The notes: generated from the letters alone by a model not told the origin. A stretch of DNA of 64,000 bases from Proteles cristata cristata (GCA_017311185.1 JAESUZ010000346.1:1-64000), one strand, 5' to 3'. Shown: positions 20,321 to 31,119, counted from the first letter of the stretch. A program made the numbers and translations.

Positions 20321-20980
20321 TCACAAGACAAATGTTTATAGAGCTGGACTCTGGGCTGATATCTCAAGAGGGTTCCAGGCTAATGGATGAGAAACACATA
20401 AATAAACAATATAATATCAGTGCTAACAAGAGGTACGAACAAAGAGAGGCAGACACAAAGTCAGGGGCTGGGAGAGCATCCCAGACAGAGCAAATGTCAT
20501 GTGCAGTGTCCTAAAGGCAAGAAAAGGCCGGGCACATTCAGAAACTGTGGTAACAGAACAGGGAAGGGATGAGAGATGGGTCTAGGGTGGTGTTCACGAG
20601 TATGGATTTCATCAGCCACTGAGGTCTCCAAACAAGACAATGATATGACCTGCCCTACAGGGGAAGGGATGTGGGTAGGAGAGGGGAAAGATTGGAGGCA
20701 GGAAGGGCAGTTAGGAGTTTCTGGAACAAGCCCAGCATGAAGTAATGACAAGGAGGTCAGATATTGGCCAGTGACCATGGAAAGAGAACAGGCATGAGAA
20801 ATTTCTTACACAAAAGACTAAACGGATGACCCATCAGGTGTGGGGAGTGAGGATGACTTCCGGCTCTTCGTATTGGAAATGGGAGGTCTGTTCATGCACT
20901 AATCCAGATTAGGGACATAGGACAGAGTGGGGAAGGAAAGGAGCTCATGAGTTTGATTTTGAGTTTGCTACGTTATCCAA
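20321..20980 (-). mobile_element. L2 fragment, about 0.65 kb
   Basis: Reverse L2 3' part: GCATCCCAGACAGAGCAAAT, CAGTGTCCTAAAGGCAAG, CAAGACAATGATATGACCTG and GAGTTTGATTTTGAGTTTGC follow the L2 order. It is too decayed to code. Confidence 0.75.
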
Positions 20981-21265
20981 GTTCCTATAGCACACCACAG
21001 CGCCTTGTCACTTAGGGAGCTGCTCCCCTGGAGTGGAGGGGTGGGAATCAGTCCCATGTTTGACTCTTCTTCCCTCAGAGAAGGAAAGAAAAAGCCCCAG
21101 AATGCAACAGGCCCTTCCCAGACGTGCCTCTCAATATTGCATGGGGGCTGCCGATAGTTACGTCAAGCGTCTGTTGGGTAAGACACTGAGGGTGAACAGG
21201 TCATGGGTGAGGTGTGGAGTAGGGGACAACTCAGCTGTGAGTTCGAGGTCAGGGCTCACCCAGCA

Positions 21266-21705
21266 GAGTGTATGAGTTTCCTATGGCTGTCGTGACAAAG
21301 ACTGGTGGCCTTAACAACATAATTTATTGACTCACAGTTCTGGAGGCCAGAAGTCCAAACTCAATTCCAAACTCAAGGTGTTGGCAGAGTTGGCCATTCC
21401 TTCTAAGGACTGTGAGGGAGGGGTCTCCTCCATGCTTCTCTCCTTGGCTTATAGAAGGCCATGTCCTTCCCATGTCTCTTCACAACTGCCTTCCCTCTGT
21501 ACGTGTCTCTGAATCCAAAGTTGTCCTTTGCATAAGGCCAGATTGCAGTGGGGCCCCTTCTGCAAGGACCTCGTTTTAACTTGATTAGTCTATAAAGTTT
21601 CCTCTTCAAATAAGGTCACATTTTGAGGTACTGGAATTTAGGACATTAACATGTGAATTCTGGAGGGAGGGGACGGTACATAGGTCACCCCATAACACAG
21701 AATGT
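21266..21705 (-). mobile_element. MLT1-type LTR
   Basis: Reverse LTR: GAGTTTCCTATGGCTGTCGT, CACAGTTCTGGAGGCCAGAA, ACCTCGTTTTAACTTGATTA and CAAATAAGGTCACATTTTGA. No internal retroviral genes are present. Confidence 0.88.
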
Positions 21706-21900
21706 GAAGCCAGTGCAGAAGAAAGATCCTGTGTGACAGCCTCAGAGTATGTAAGGGAGCAGTCAGGGCCCTGAAGAATTCTGCGTGAACCAAGAAGGTA
21801 GTATGACAAGTGGGAGCCATGAAAGGCATATGAGGAGGGGAGAAGTCACTCATATCTGTGCTTTGGGAAGATCTCACGAGGAGGAGGGAGCAGCCGTGTG
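21706..21900 (-). mobile_element. L2 fragment
   Basis: CCTGTGTGACAGCCTCAGAG, GAGCCATGAAAGGCATATGA and AGAAGTCACTCATATCTGTG resemble the reverse L2 3' part. Confidence 0.6.
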
Positions 21901-22604
21901 ACCACCACGAGCTGGCACCCTCCTCCCCCGCCCCCCAGTCAACAAATGAAGGACTCGGAACCTTCTGGTGCATCTTGCTTGGAGCACAAATCCAGACAGT
22001 AGTAAAGGGACAAAGATACAAATAGATCTGCTGTGGCCAGGACCTGAGTGTTTCCAGAGAAATCCCCTGGGCCCCGCTCTTTGTCAGAACAGGCAGGATC
22101 CCAGGGATTAGAAGGCGCGGTGGCCCGCTGGGCTAAGCCGGCCTTAACACCCATGCGGGGCTCTGAACTCTCTCGCTGCTCCGCCAACCAGAAGCCTCCT
22201 GCAGAACCAGACGATTAATGGCAGATCATTTAGGAACAGTTCGGTTCCTTCCTGGAGATTAACGTCAGCCCCGCCCTCCGGAAGCCAAGACTTAGCTGTG
22301 CTGGCAGCTAGTGCCGCATTGCCTTGGTTTTCTGGAAGCTGAGAGGCGCACAACAGAGCTCCCCCACTGACCTTTGGCTGCTGCTGGGTATCCTTTTTGG
22401 GCCTTGCTTGGAGGGGTTACTGACTTTGTGTTGCTGCAGGTTAAGTGTCCCTCCCCAGGGAGGGTGTCCTCTGGGCTCGGCAGACTCCGCTGTCCCTGGG
22501 AGGGGGGGCTGTCCCCCAGCGCATGAGGAGGCGGACAACGCTGATGTCTACACTTCATTCAGCAAGAGCTTTTCTGGCTTTAGGTTCAGAGTGGCCCTGC
22601 CAAT
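21901..22604. other. Unassigned non-coding stretch
   Basis: GC-rich with scattered CpG. No gene is recognised, and frames are short on both strands. Confidence 0.45.
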
Positions 22605-22606
22605 CA

Positions 22607-22610
<4 letters not shown>

Positions 22611-22649
<39 letters not shown>

Positions 22650-22650
22650 T
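22611..22650. repeat. (TC)n microsatellite
   Basis: About 40 bases of TC units with a TTTC interruption. It is the tail region of the adjoining reverse SINE. Confidence 0.93.
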
Positions 22651-22854
22651 ATTTTTACATTTGTTTTTGAGAGACAGAGGGAAGATTACAAGTGGGGGAG
22701 GGGCAGAGAGAGAGGGAGACACAGAATCTGAAGCAGGCTCCAGGCTCTGAGCTGTTAGCACAGAGCCCGACGCAGGGGCTCGAACCCATGAACCATGTGA
22801 TCATGACCTGAGCCAAAGTCGGACGCTTAACCGATTGGGCCACTCAGGCTCCCC
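22651..22854 (-). mobile_element. Can-SINE, first of a reverse pair
   Basis: Reverse older-subfamily SINE, GAAGCAGGCTCCAGGCTCTG, with the head ending CTCAGGCTCCCC. With the next SINE it is enclosed by one shared duplication, CAGTTCTCTCT (22605-22615 and 23061-23071). Confidence 0.94.
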
Positions 22855-22865
22855 TCTCTCTCTCT

Positions 22866-23060
22866 TTTTAAAGTTTATTTATCTTGAATGAGAGAAAGAG
22901 AGCAGGAGGGACAGAGAGAGAGGGAGAGAGAGAGATCCAAGCAGAATCTGCACTGTCAGCCCAGAGCCCGATGCGGGGCTCAAACTCACGAACCGTGAGA
23001 TCATGACCTGAGCAGAAACCTAGGATTGGAACTTTAGCCGATTGAGCCACCCAGGAGCCC
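22866..23060 (-). mobile_element. Can-SINE, second of a reverse pair
   Basis: Reverse SINE with a GA-rich body and a head ending CCACCCAGGAGCCC. It appears to have inserted first, and the SINE at 22651-22854 then landed in its pyrimidine tail. Confidence 0.92.
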
Positions 23061-23071
23061 CAGTTCTCTCT

Positions 23072-23335
23072 TTGGGTCTCTGTGTCTCTCTTACTGTCTC
23101 TGTGGCCCCGCCCCTCTTTCTGAATCCTCCCTGCCCTTCGTGTTTCCTGCTTCTCCCGGTGCGTCAAGCTCTCCGTCATTCCGTGTGTCTCCGTCTCTCT
23201 CTGTGCCCCAGCCCTCTTTACGTCTGCCTCTCCGTGTCCTTCTGTCTGTCTGCCTCTCCCTTCATCTCCAGGCCTCCGTGTCTGTGTCCACGTTTGCCTC
23301 TGAATCTCTTTGTCAGCATGTGTCAAAGTGCCAGG
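23072..23335. repeat. Pyrimidine-rich, imperfect CTCTGTGTCTC-type low-complexity region
   Basis: About 260 bases dominated by C, T and G in TCTCTGTGTC-like strings. It produces Ser/Leu/Cys-rich shadow frames. No gene is supported. Confidence 0.65.
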
Positions 23336-23793
23336 TTTTCCTCCGCTGGTCTCTGGCGGCTGCGGTGGTGACATTAGCTGGGAAACCTGAAGTGGGTCTC
23401 GGAGACGCACACCTACGCCAGTGCGTCAGAAGCCCAGAGCCACCTGCAGAAAACGACCTTTCTTGTTCTGTCCCACCCTGTGCTACCCACCTGACGTGTC
23501 TGACAACGGAACCGTTTGCCCCCCAGACAGCTGCCAGCACCCTGCGGGACAATCTGAGGTGTCTGCTCTGCGCTCTCGGCCCCGCTCCCTGTCGGTCTTT
23601 CCAGTCCCCTCTCTGGCTTTTCTCTCGGCATCTCTGAGTCTCTGCCTCCTACGTTCCTGAGTCCTCGCCCTCCCCCTGGTGCGGCTCTCTCTCCGGGTTG
23701 GTGAGCCCGGGCTGTAGGTCCCACTGAGCACCCCCCCGCCCCACCGTATGTCACTGATTGAAGCTCTCTGTATTTCCGTGTGTTTCTATCTCC

Positions 23794-23796
<3 letters not shown>
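23336..23796. other. Unassigned GC-rich stretch
   Basis: GC-rich with scattered CpG. No repeat is recognised. Overlapping frames of up to 165 codons extend from the adjacent pyrimidine-rich repeat and have no recognisable domain. Confidence 0.4.

Positions 23797-23851
<55 letters not shown>
23797..23851. repeat. (TC)n microsatellite
   Basis: About 27 uninterrupted TC units with no SINE attached. Likely length-polymorphic. Confidence 0.98.
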
Positions 23852-23856
<5 letters not shown>

Positions 23857-24424
23857 CTGTCTCTGATATGCCCCAGGGCAGCCTTGGCCTGAGGTCCCAG
23901 GTAGATGGGGGTTCCTTGGACTTTCTCAGGAGCCAGGGTGCTGGGGGCGGGTGAATGGTAGCTCCGTGGGCCAGAGTGAGGCTGAGTGAGGGCGCTTCCC
24001 CCACAGGAGGAGGGGAGCCAGGGGATCACAGGGCCACAGCCGCCCAGCGTGCGCGGGGCCAGCCTGCTGCAGGTGTGGGGGTGGGAAGGATGTGCTTGAG
24101 CCCCGCTGGCGGCCACCGTCACTGCCAGGGCTCAGCCCAGGCCACATGGGCCGAGGACTAATATGAAGTACGTACAAGGGGGAGAGGAGTGAAGCCAGAC
24201 TTGAGAAAGCACTTTGCTGCTGTTTTTTCTCGTCCCCAGCTGTCCCCCTCTCTTTCCTTTGCTCGGCCCGGGCCTCCTCTCCTTAGTTCCACCCAGCCCG
24301 CAGCATCTTCTTCTCCCTTGGCCTTTTGTGCAAGCCATTACCTGTGTCCGCTGTGTGAGGGTGTCCTAACAGAAAGGCCTGATGTGTGTCCAACGCTTCA
24401 GACTTGAGATGTCACCAAGAACTC
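23852..24424. other. Unassigned GC-rich stretch
   Basis: No repeat or gene is recognised. Short overlapping frames run on both strands. Confidence 0.4.
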
Positions 24425-24560
24425 GCGCATGTGCCGGGGCAACAACCCAGTGAGAGAACAGCCCTCTTCCTGTTTCATGGATGAGGAAGCCAGAGAGGGC
24501 GAGTGACTTGCCCTACATCACACAGCAAACAAGTGAAGCTCAAGGCGGCCAATGCCCGTC
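24425..24560 (-). mobile_element. MIR fragment
   Basis: TTCATGGATGAGGAAGCCAG, GTGACTTGCCCTACATCACA and CAGCAAACAAGTGAAGCTC follow the reverse MIR core. Confidence 0.85.
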
Positions 24561-25109
24561 CACCTTTTGCCCACGCTGTGGCCCTACAGACCCCTCCAGA
24601 GGGGTGGCTCTGGCCTTCTTTGCAGCGTGGCTCGGGGCAGGACAGCACCCGGTTGACACCAGGGACCCTCGGGCTTCGCGGGCTCACCCCACCCAGGCCA
24701 TCTGAGCCCCAAGCCGCATTGGGGGCTGGGCCCCGGGGGTGGGGAGTCTGCACCTCACCCCTGGCGGGTCCTTTGCTGATCTGTCTCCTTTTCTTCTAAC
24801 CTCGGCTCTTTGTGCCAGGAGGAGCTGCAAAGAGGGAGCTGGCCCTGGGACAAATTATTTTGGGTTCCGGAACACTGACCGTCAGCGACTTTGGCAGCAG
24901 GTGAATTTCCAGTCTTGTCTTACATAAGGAAACACCAAGTTTGCGTTTCCAAACACACCGGAAAACTGTTCCTCCACTGTGACCTGCCATCCGCAGGGCA
25001 GCCTGAGGACACAGGGTAGAGCCGGGACGGGGCTCCGGCGGCCCTGACAGTGGCCAGTCCCTGAAGGCCGGCGCAGATGCCAGTAGCCAGGTCCTGAGCG
25101 CCTGCGAAG
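24561..25109. other. Unassigned GC-rich stretch
   Basis: No repeat is recognised. Frames of up to about 117 codons overlap on both strands without recognisable domains. CpG is scattered rather than clustered. Confidence 0.4.
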
Positions 25110-25285
25110 AGCTGGCATCGTGCCGGGCCCCGGGGCCGCTCCCTCTCACTTAACCATCACAGATGCCCTGGAGGCGAGGGGTGCTGCTCCTGATCTAGAG
25201 AAGGGGAGTCTGAGGCTTGCACCCCAAGGCCCCAGGCCCCCAAGTCAGGGGGGTCGGAGCGGGAGCCCTGTTCACCTAACTGTGA
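25110..25285 (-). mobile_element. MIR fragment (diverged, GC-enriched)
   Basis: CTCTCACTTAACCATCACAG, a degraded AGGGGAGTCTGAGGC core and a CCCAAGGCCCCAGG segment follow the reverse MIR order. Confidence 0.6.
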
Positions 25286-25339
25286 AATAAGTTTCCCCTG
25301 GGAGGAGATGAGCGCTGTTGAAGCAGTGACCTAGTTGCG

Positions 25340-25415
25340 TATAATTGGTGACAAACCTCAGGCGGGGATTGGACTAAATGCCTTTGGTCTCAGGCACTTG
25401 AAGATTCTGACCGTC
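25340..25415 (+). mobile_element. L3/CR1-like 3' fragment
   Basis: GATTGGACTAAATGCCTTTG then AAGATTCTGACC resembles the CR1-clade 3' end. Short and tentative. Confidence 0.4.
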
Positions 25416-25584
25416 CTCTGTGCACACCGTCTAGAGGAAGGACCAGAGTTTCCTTGGGGCTCCAGGAGGCATCTGGAAGGTGCTCACCTGGGAAAGGAGA
25501 TTATCTGACCGGTACCGACCACAACATCATTTATCAGAAGGAAGAATTGGGGGAAAGCTTTAGTGCCTGTCAGGAAGAGTCTAG

Positions 25585-25786
25585 GGGAGTCTGCGTGGCT
25601 CAGCTGCTTAAGCGTCAGACCCTTGATTTCGGCTCAGGTCATGATCTCGCGGTTTCGTGAGTTCTAGCGGTTTCTGTGCTAACAGTGTAGGGCCTGCTTG
25701 AGATTCTCTCTCTCTCCTCTCTCTCTACCCCCGCCCCCCACTCACACTGTCTCTGTTTGTCTCAAAATAAATAAACTTAAAAAAAA
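25585..25786 (+). mobile_element. Can-SINE (older subfamily)
   Basis: Forward SINE flanked by a perfect GAAGAGTCTAG duplication (25574-25584 and 25787-25797). The head is somewhat altered (GGTTTCGTGAGTTCTAGCGG), which damages the B-box. Confidence 0.95.
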
Positions 25787-25945
25787 GAAGAGTCTAGATA
25801 AACAAATAAGAGATCAGCAACTAAAACGACCTAGGGAGCTCTCTGAGAACAACAGACTGAGGTCCAAGGTACAACAGTCTGTGGTAAAAGCAAGTTGCAG
25901 AGTGAGAGGCACAGTGGGAAATAATTTATGTTAAAAGATACACAA

Positions 25946-26165
25946 TGGGGCACCTGGGTGGCCGAGTCGGTTAAGCCTCTGACTGAGGCTCGGGTCATGA
26001 TCTCACAGTTTGTGGGATCAAGCCCCGCGTCAGGCTCTGTGCTGACAGCTCAGAGCCAGGAGCCTGCTTCGGATTCTGGGTCTCTCTCTCTCTCCATCCC
26101 TCCACTGCTCATGCTCTGTCTCTCTTACTCTCTCAAAAATAAATAAACACTAAACTTATTTTAAA
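25946..26165 (+). mobile_element. Can-SINE (older subfamily)
   Basis: Forward SINE flanked by a perfect AAAAGATACACAA duplication (25933-25945 and 26166-26178). The tail is AAAAATAAATAAACAC. Confidence 0.96.
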
Positions 26166-26179
26166 AAAAGATACACAAA

Positions 26180-26440
26180 ATGCAAAGCCTTATGTTTTGT
26201 GTGTACTTTTAAGCGTGTGTCAGCGCATATCAAGAGGTCCGGAAGGAGACACTCTCACTCTGACGATGGGGTTGGGCTCCCTTCAGGGGAAGACTGGAGT
26301 GAAGGAGACATAGCTTATGGGTAGGGGTGGGGATGGGGTGGGGGGGAGGGTAGGAGGAGCTGGGATTTCTCTGTAGGGCTTGAACTGCTTACAGCAAAAA
26401 TATAATCATGTGCTTCTTGAGCAAAAATAAATGCATAAGA
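26180..26440 (+). mobile_element. Possible old L1 3' UTR
   Basis: A G-rich centre (GGTAGGGGTGGGGATGGGGT) is followed by an A-rich end (AAAAATATAATCATGTGC and AAAATAAATGCATAAGAAA). This layout resembles some L1M 3' UTRs. Confidence 0.4.
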
Positions 26441-26494
26441 AAAGAAAAAGGGCACACCTGCTTTGTGGATAATAAATACATGGGTGGCAGCTTG

Positions 26495-26880
26495 ATTTGA
26501 TGGATCAATTCATTCATTCAGCCAATAAACATTAAAGAGTTTAATGTCCTCTGGGACAGGCCCTGTGCCGGGGGCTGGAGTTGTAGGGATGACACATGGA
26601 GCCTGTGTCCCCAAGGGGCTGAGGATCCAATGAGGAAGGTGTGTGGCAAACCCAGAATAACAACGAGGGTGAGAAAGCCATTCCAGGAGCTGTGACAGCC
26701 CAGGGAGTCACATAATATCTGGCTGGCCTGCAAATATCCTAAATTTTTTGTCAAGAGGGTGACGTGTAGGTGGGGCTCTGCAGGAGGAGAAAGAGCTTGA
26801 CCGGTCGCTAGGGAGACAGCTCCTAGCAGAGGGGACAGCGTGAGCAAATGCCGGACGACAGGGGAGCCCAGAGCCACTCT
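26495..26880 (-). mobile_element. L2 fragment
   Basis: It starts with ATTCATTCATTCAGCCAATA, then CCCTGTGCCGGGGGCTGGAG and, further on, GGACAGCGTGAGCAAATGCC. The reverse L2 3' part is clear. Confidence 0.8.
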
Positions 26881-27130
26881 CTGGTGGACCACGACTAGTC
26901 TTCCCACTCAGCCCCCTTCCTCCCGGAGCCAACACGGCGGGTGACCCGGTCCGCCAGGACACCTGCATGAAGACACCCAGATTCTAGAGGAAGTCAATCC
27001 CCCAAGCCTATAATCTCTCTGATCCGGTTATCTGGAAAAGGGTAGGGGCGAGGCGGGTAGTCCCTGCCCTGCCAAGTTTCCAGGACCATCATGAGGCTCA
27101 GGTTGGAAAAGAGTGGGAAAAAGATTTTAC

Positions 27131-27254
27131 CGGGGTGCCTGGGTGGCTCAGTCGGTTAAGCGTCTGACTTCACTCAGGTCATGCTCTTTCTGCCTCTTAC
27201 CAGCTCACATTCTGTCTCTCTTTCTCTCTCTCTCTCAAAAATAAATAGACATTA
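27131..27254 (+). mobile_element. Internally deleted Can-SINE
   Basis: Forward SINE with an intact start (GGGGTGCCTGGGTGGCTCAG) and an AAAAATAAATAGAC tail. It jumps from CAGGTCATG directly to CTCTTTCTGCC and so lacks the second half of the tRNA-like head and the start of the body. Duplications GAAAAAGATTTTAC and GAAAAGTATTTTAC flank it, so it inserted as a unit. Confidence 0.92.
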
Positions 27255-27349
27255 GAAAAGTATTTTACAAACCAAGGAGCGTCAAACAAAGATTTGGATT
27301 CTAGTCTTGCTTTTTTGGGTCTGAGCCATTCACTTACCCAGAAAATTTT

Positions 27350-27582
27350 ATTTTATTTTATTTTATTTTATTTATTTTATTTATTTCTAGGAGAGAGAGA
27401 GAGACAGCGTGAGCAGGGGAGGGTCAGAGAGAGAGGGAGTCACAGACTGAAACAGGCTCCAGGCTCTGAGCTGAGCTGGCAGTCAGCACAGAGCCCGACG
27501 CGGGGCTCGAACCCACGAACCGCGAGATCATGACCCAAGCGAAAGTCGGACGCTTAACCGACTAAGCCACCCAGGCGCCCCT
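27350..27582 (-). mobile_element. Can-SINE, young subfamily, with (TTTTA)n tail
   Basis: Reverse SINE with a TTTTA-type tail and a small internal duplication (GAGCTGAGCTGGCAG). The head ends in CAGGCGCCCC. The duplication CTTACCCAGAAAATTT versus CTTATCCAGAAAAATTT is diverged by about two changes. Confidence 0.96.
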
Positions 27583-27599
27583 CTTATCCAGAAAAATTT

Positions 27600-29246
27600 A
27601 AAAAGAGGACCTGAATTTCCCCCTCCCCTATCCCCAGCCCTCCATCATCCCCTGGGCAGACAAGACGTTCTCAGGCCAGCCAGGGACAGATTAGGGACCC
27701 AGGGGAGGGCTCAGGGGAGGATGAGGGAGGAGACGGCCTCATCATAGCCATGGATCATGAGGGCAGTCATCCTTTCCAGCAGGTCAGTGGTGCAGCCCGG
27801 CCAGGCTCAGACCCAGCTATGAAGTCACCAAATAGGATTTTCTCCGCTCTCAGACTTGGCTGTTTGCTATTTTCTTAACCTCTTGCCAAAAAATCCAGCT
27901 CTTGGTTTCCATCCTGCAGAGGAGAGTTCTGGTCCTTCTCCTGGGGGCACCCAGGGGCCCCCGTGCTGACCCGGCCATGGTCATGGTCATCCCGTAGCCT
28001 GGGATGTGAGTAGGACCGTGGTCCTTGCCTTTCTCAGGGATCAGAGGGGGCAGGTGAAGGGCTGCCGCACAGGCAGCAGCGAGCAGATGGGCCTGGGTAG
28101 TGGGGTTTCTAAGGCTCTGCTGAGCTTTGCACAGCTTGGCTCACTGTGGATTTCCATCCAGAACCTAAGAGCAAGGCATGGTCCCTAAAAGCTGCAGACA
28201 GCTCTGTTGTCCCAGATAGAACACTGATAAGGCTTTACAGAGGGATGATTGTGTTTGAAAGTCCTGCCCCCCAACCCTCCCCCACCCCTTCCTGGGGAAG
28301 TAAATGGTAGCCTAGAGCCTTACCTGTTGCATCCAGCTCACAGAACAGGAGCAGTGGGGGTGGGGGGAAATGGGGGTGAACGCTGGACGCCTGGGATCCA
28401 GGCTCACGGCCTGGGGGGGGGAGTGGCACACGGACATGTAACGAAACAGGACAGATTCTGTGACAGCTGATGTGTTCCAGGGCCCCGAGGCCCTGCTTAG
28501 GTTTGATGCTTTGCTGGAAGGTCTCACGGGACTCGGAAAGCTATTGTACTCACAGCTGTGGTTTGTGACAGTGGCCGGACACAGATTAAAATCAGCAAGG
28601 GGTTCAAGTGCACCGTGTGGGGTCCAGGAGACACCAGGCACCAGCTTCCGTGTGCCTCTCCCCGCAGAGCCTTACAGACAGTGCCAGGTACATGTGGCAA
28701 TGGGGCGCGATGGTCAGAGGAGCTCACTTGAGCCGTGGTGCCTGGCTCAGCCTTAGGCATGGGTGACCGCCCCTCTGCTGACCTTACTCAGGATCCGGCT
28801 CCTCCAGATGGATATCACGTGGCCCCAAGCCTCCATCCTAAGTCCCATTGTTTGTGCGGACTCTCTGCCACGGCCCAAAGACACTCCTGGCAGGAAGAAT
28901 AAATAGTCCAAGGGCTTAGAGGGCTTCCCTCAGGAGCCTGTCAAGGGCCAGATCTCTCTTTGGAATGTTCTGGGTGTAGACAACAGAGGCCAGCTGAGAC
29001 AGTCATCTATTGCACCCAAGATTTCATAGAGAACTCGGACAGCCTGAGTCTTTTCCCTGCTGGGTAGGACTGTGTGGGGAGAGGCAGCAGGGGAGAAGCT
29101 GGCCTGGCTGGCATGAAGCCCCCATGGTCATGGCTAGCAGGAGAGAGTTGCTACGTTCCGCTGAGGGAAGACTGAGAGCAGGCACGCAACGCAGACAGGC
29201 AAAGCATCCATTCAAGGAGGAAAGTGCCGCTGGGTCCAATGCTGTT
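27600..29246. other. Repeat-free block, 1.6 kb
   Basis: I see no repeat, gene or splice-supported exon. The block contains C- and G-runs near 28265 and 28415. Small frames of up to 109 codons overlap on both strands. Among the largest repeat-free pieces in the window, so worth a conservation check. Confidence 0.5.
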
Positions 29247-29264
29247 ATAAAGAGTTTGCATAAG

Positions 29265-29492
29265 GGGCACTCGAGTGGCTCAGGCAGTTAAGCGTCTGAC
29301 TTCGGCTGAAGTCATGATCTCTCGGTTCTTGGGTTCGAGCCCAGCATCAGGCTCTGTGCTAACAGCTCGGAGACTGGAGCCTCCTTCGGTTTCTGCGTCT
29401 CCCTCTCTCTGCCCCTCCCCTACTCATTCCCTGTCTGTCTGTCTCTCTCTCTCTCTCCCTCTTAAAAATAAATAAACTTTAAACAATAAATA
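29265..29492 (+). mobile_element. Can-SINE (older subfamily)
   Basis: Forward SINE, GGGCACTCGAGTGGCTCAGG, with an AAAAATAAATAAACTTT tail. It is flanked by AAAGAGTTTGCATAA and AAAGAGTTTGTGTAA duplications. Confidence 0.95.
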
Positions 29493-29510
29493 ATAAAAGA
29501 GTTTGTGTAA

Positions 29511-30029
29511 ACGGATAGGGGCAGCCAGGAAGGGCTGAGGTGGACGGCAGGGGGTCCCTGGTACGGCCGCTGGTTTCACCAGATGACCTCCAGTGCAGAG
29601 ATGCCAACCCAGGGACAAAACAGTCCGTCAACCCAGGGACAAAACCCAGCTTCTGAGATGGCGAGGAGTGGCAGAAGGAACCGGGTGTGTTTGACAAAGA
29701 CATAGAAGGGAAGTCTCTTACTGTTAAGTGCTCCCTCTTCTTCTGATCTCTGGGGCCATGATCCATAAATTAAGACAAGACTTTGTCATTTCCTGGGATG
29801 GGAGATGGCAGTGGGGAAGGCGTGGTACCCTCAGGAGAAACCCGGGGCCCCGCTATCGGAGAAGAAGGAAGATGCGGTGAACCACATCTGTGGGTTCCAG
29901 CAGATCATGGCAAAGAGGGAGCCGACTGGATGGGCTGGTCTCCAGAAGACGGAACTGGAACAAAGGAGTAAAATCAGGAGGGAAGGGAGGCTTTGGTCCG
30001 CATACAAAAGAATTTAACTGACAACCAGA
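29511..30029. other. Unassigned non-coding stretch
   Basis: No gene is supported. A direct repeat of CAACCCAGGGACAAAAC occurs twice near 29605-29645. Confidence 0.45.
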
Positions 30030-30240
30030 ACTTCCAAAGGCAGACAGGACTGGCTTGGCTAGTAGTGAGCTCCCTGTCATTGGAGCATGCAAGCAGGGGC
30101 TGGGGAGCAGCCTGTCAGTGATGCTGACAACAAGGAATTCTTGCTCTGAGAGGAAGGAAGAACTAAGATGACCCGCTCCTCCTCCTCTCTCCCCTGGTGA
30201 CGTCATCCGGACCTGGGCATCAACCACCTTTGATAATGTT
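30030..30240 (+). mobile_element. L3/CR1-like 3' fragment
   Basis: The order GGACTGGCTTGGCTAGTAGT, GAGCTCCCTGTCATTGGAGC, AAGCAGGGGCTGGGGAGCAG and CCTGTCAGTGATGCTGACA matches the old CR1-clade LINE 3' region. It contains a perfect CRE palindrome, TGACGTCA, at 30198-30205. Confidence 0.6.
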
Positions 30241-30279
30241 CAAATGTCCCCAGTTTCAAGTTCCAGCCCAGACCACTCT

Positions 30280-30360
30280 TCCCTCCAGCATCATGTCGGT
30301 CTGCTCCAGGTGGATCACAGCTGGGACACAGCGAGTGTTCAGTAAATATTTTTGAGGAAT
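30280..30360 (+). mobile_element. L2 3' end
   Basis: GCTGGGACACAGCGAGTGTT then CAGTAAATATTTTTGAGG matches the L2 3' terminus. Confidence 0.65.
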
Positions 30361-30584
30361 TTTAGACACACCCCAGCACCCCTGTTTCTCTCTTCCTTTG
30401 ATGTTGGCCACTCTGGGCAAACCATGGCCCAGTAAGCCTTAGGGCAGCTGTGCCAACTTCTCCCTTCTCTGCTCCTTACCCCCACCCAACCCCCAGGACC
30501 CACAGGAGCACGGGTCAGACATTCTGTGTTGCTTCCCTGTCAGTGTACACGCCCTGGCTGTGTGGCTGCCTCCCCCGAGGCCGA

Positions 30585-30680
30585 GTTGCTGGAGGCAGTG
30601 CTTGTATCTGGTTCATCATTGCACCCCCGATGGCCAGCCCAGGCCCTGGCACGGAGCAGGTGCTCAGAATCCAAGCTCTG
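30585..30680 (+). mobile_element. L2 3' end
   Basis: CCCAGGCCCTGGCACGGAGC then AGGTGCTCAGAATCC matches the L2 3' terminus, with more GC than usual. Confidence 0.6.
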
Positions 30681-31119
30681 CACCAAACTGCGGCGTTCTC
30701 CCAGCTCTGATCTTAGCCTGCGTACACTGGGGCTGGCTGCCCTTCCCTGTGCCTTCCTCCAGTAGCATGTGTGAAATTAATGAACTAGCTCTTCCAGTGC
30801 TAGGAAATCTATTTCACTTTAATGAAATCCAATTAGTGCCTTCCGCGTGGAGCCCCGGCCCCTTACAGACTAAAGACGCTGAACGAGGGGCCGCCCCTTC
30901 CTGTAACCCAAATGTGTCTTCCCGCCTTCATCTCCCTTCCAGGAACAGCACTGCCAGCAACGATTTTTCAGCTTCTTTCATCTCCAAGTGCACATCTGTT
31001 TTCCACATTTCCCTGTCTCCGGGTTCTAAGGGTGTCACTCTGCAGAGTAATGGGGAGAAGGCATTCCCTCACTTACGCCGCCTACTCAGCCACGTGCCCA
31101 CTCTTCCACTCACCATACT
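30681..31119. other. Unassigned non-coding stretch
   Basis: No repeat is recognised. A short AT-rich, possibly conserved patch (TTCACTTTAATGAAATCCAA) lies near 30812. The 309-codon frame at 30560-31489 spans this stretch but derives much of its length from the next repeat. Confidence 0.4.

Noticed and set aside
22868..23410. 180-codon open reading frame on minus
   Set aside because: It consists of SINE and pyrimidine-rich low-complexity sequence read on the opposite strand, giving Arg/Glu/Thr-rich strings.
23336..25109. CpG island promoter
   Set aside because: The region is GC-rich but CpG is scattered and not visibly dense over several hundred bases, and no promoter architecture or exon is seen.
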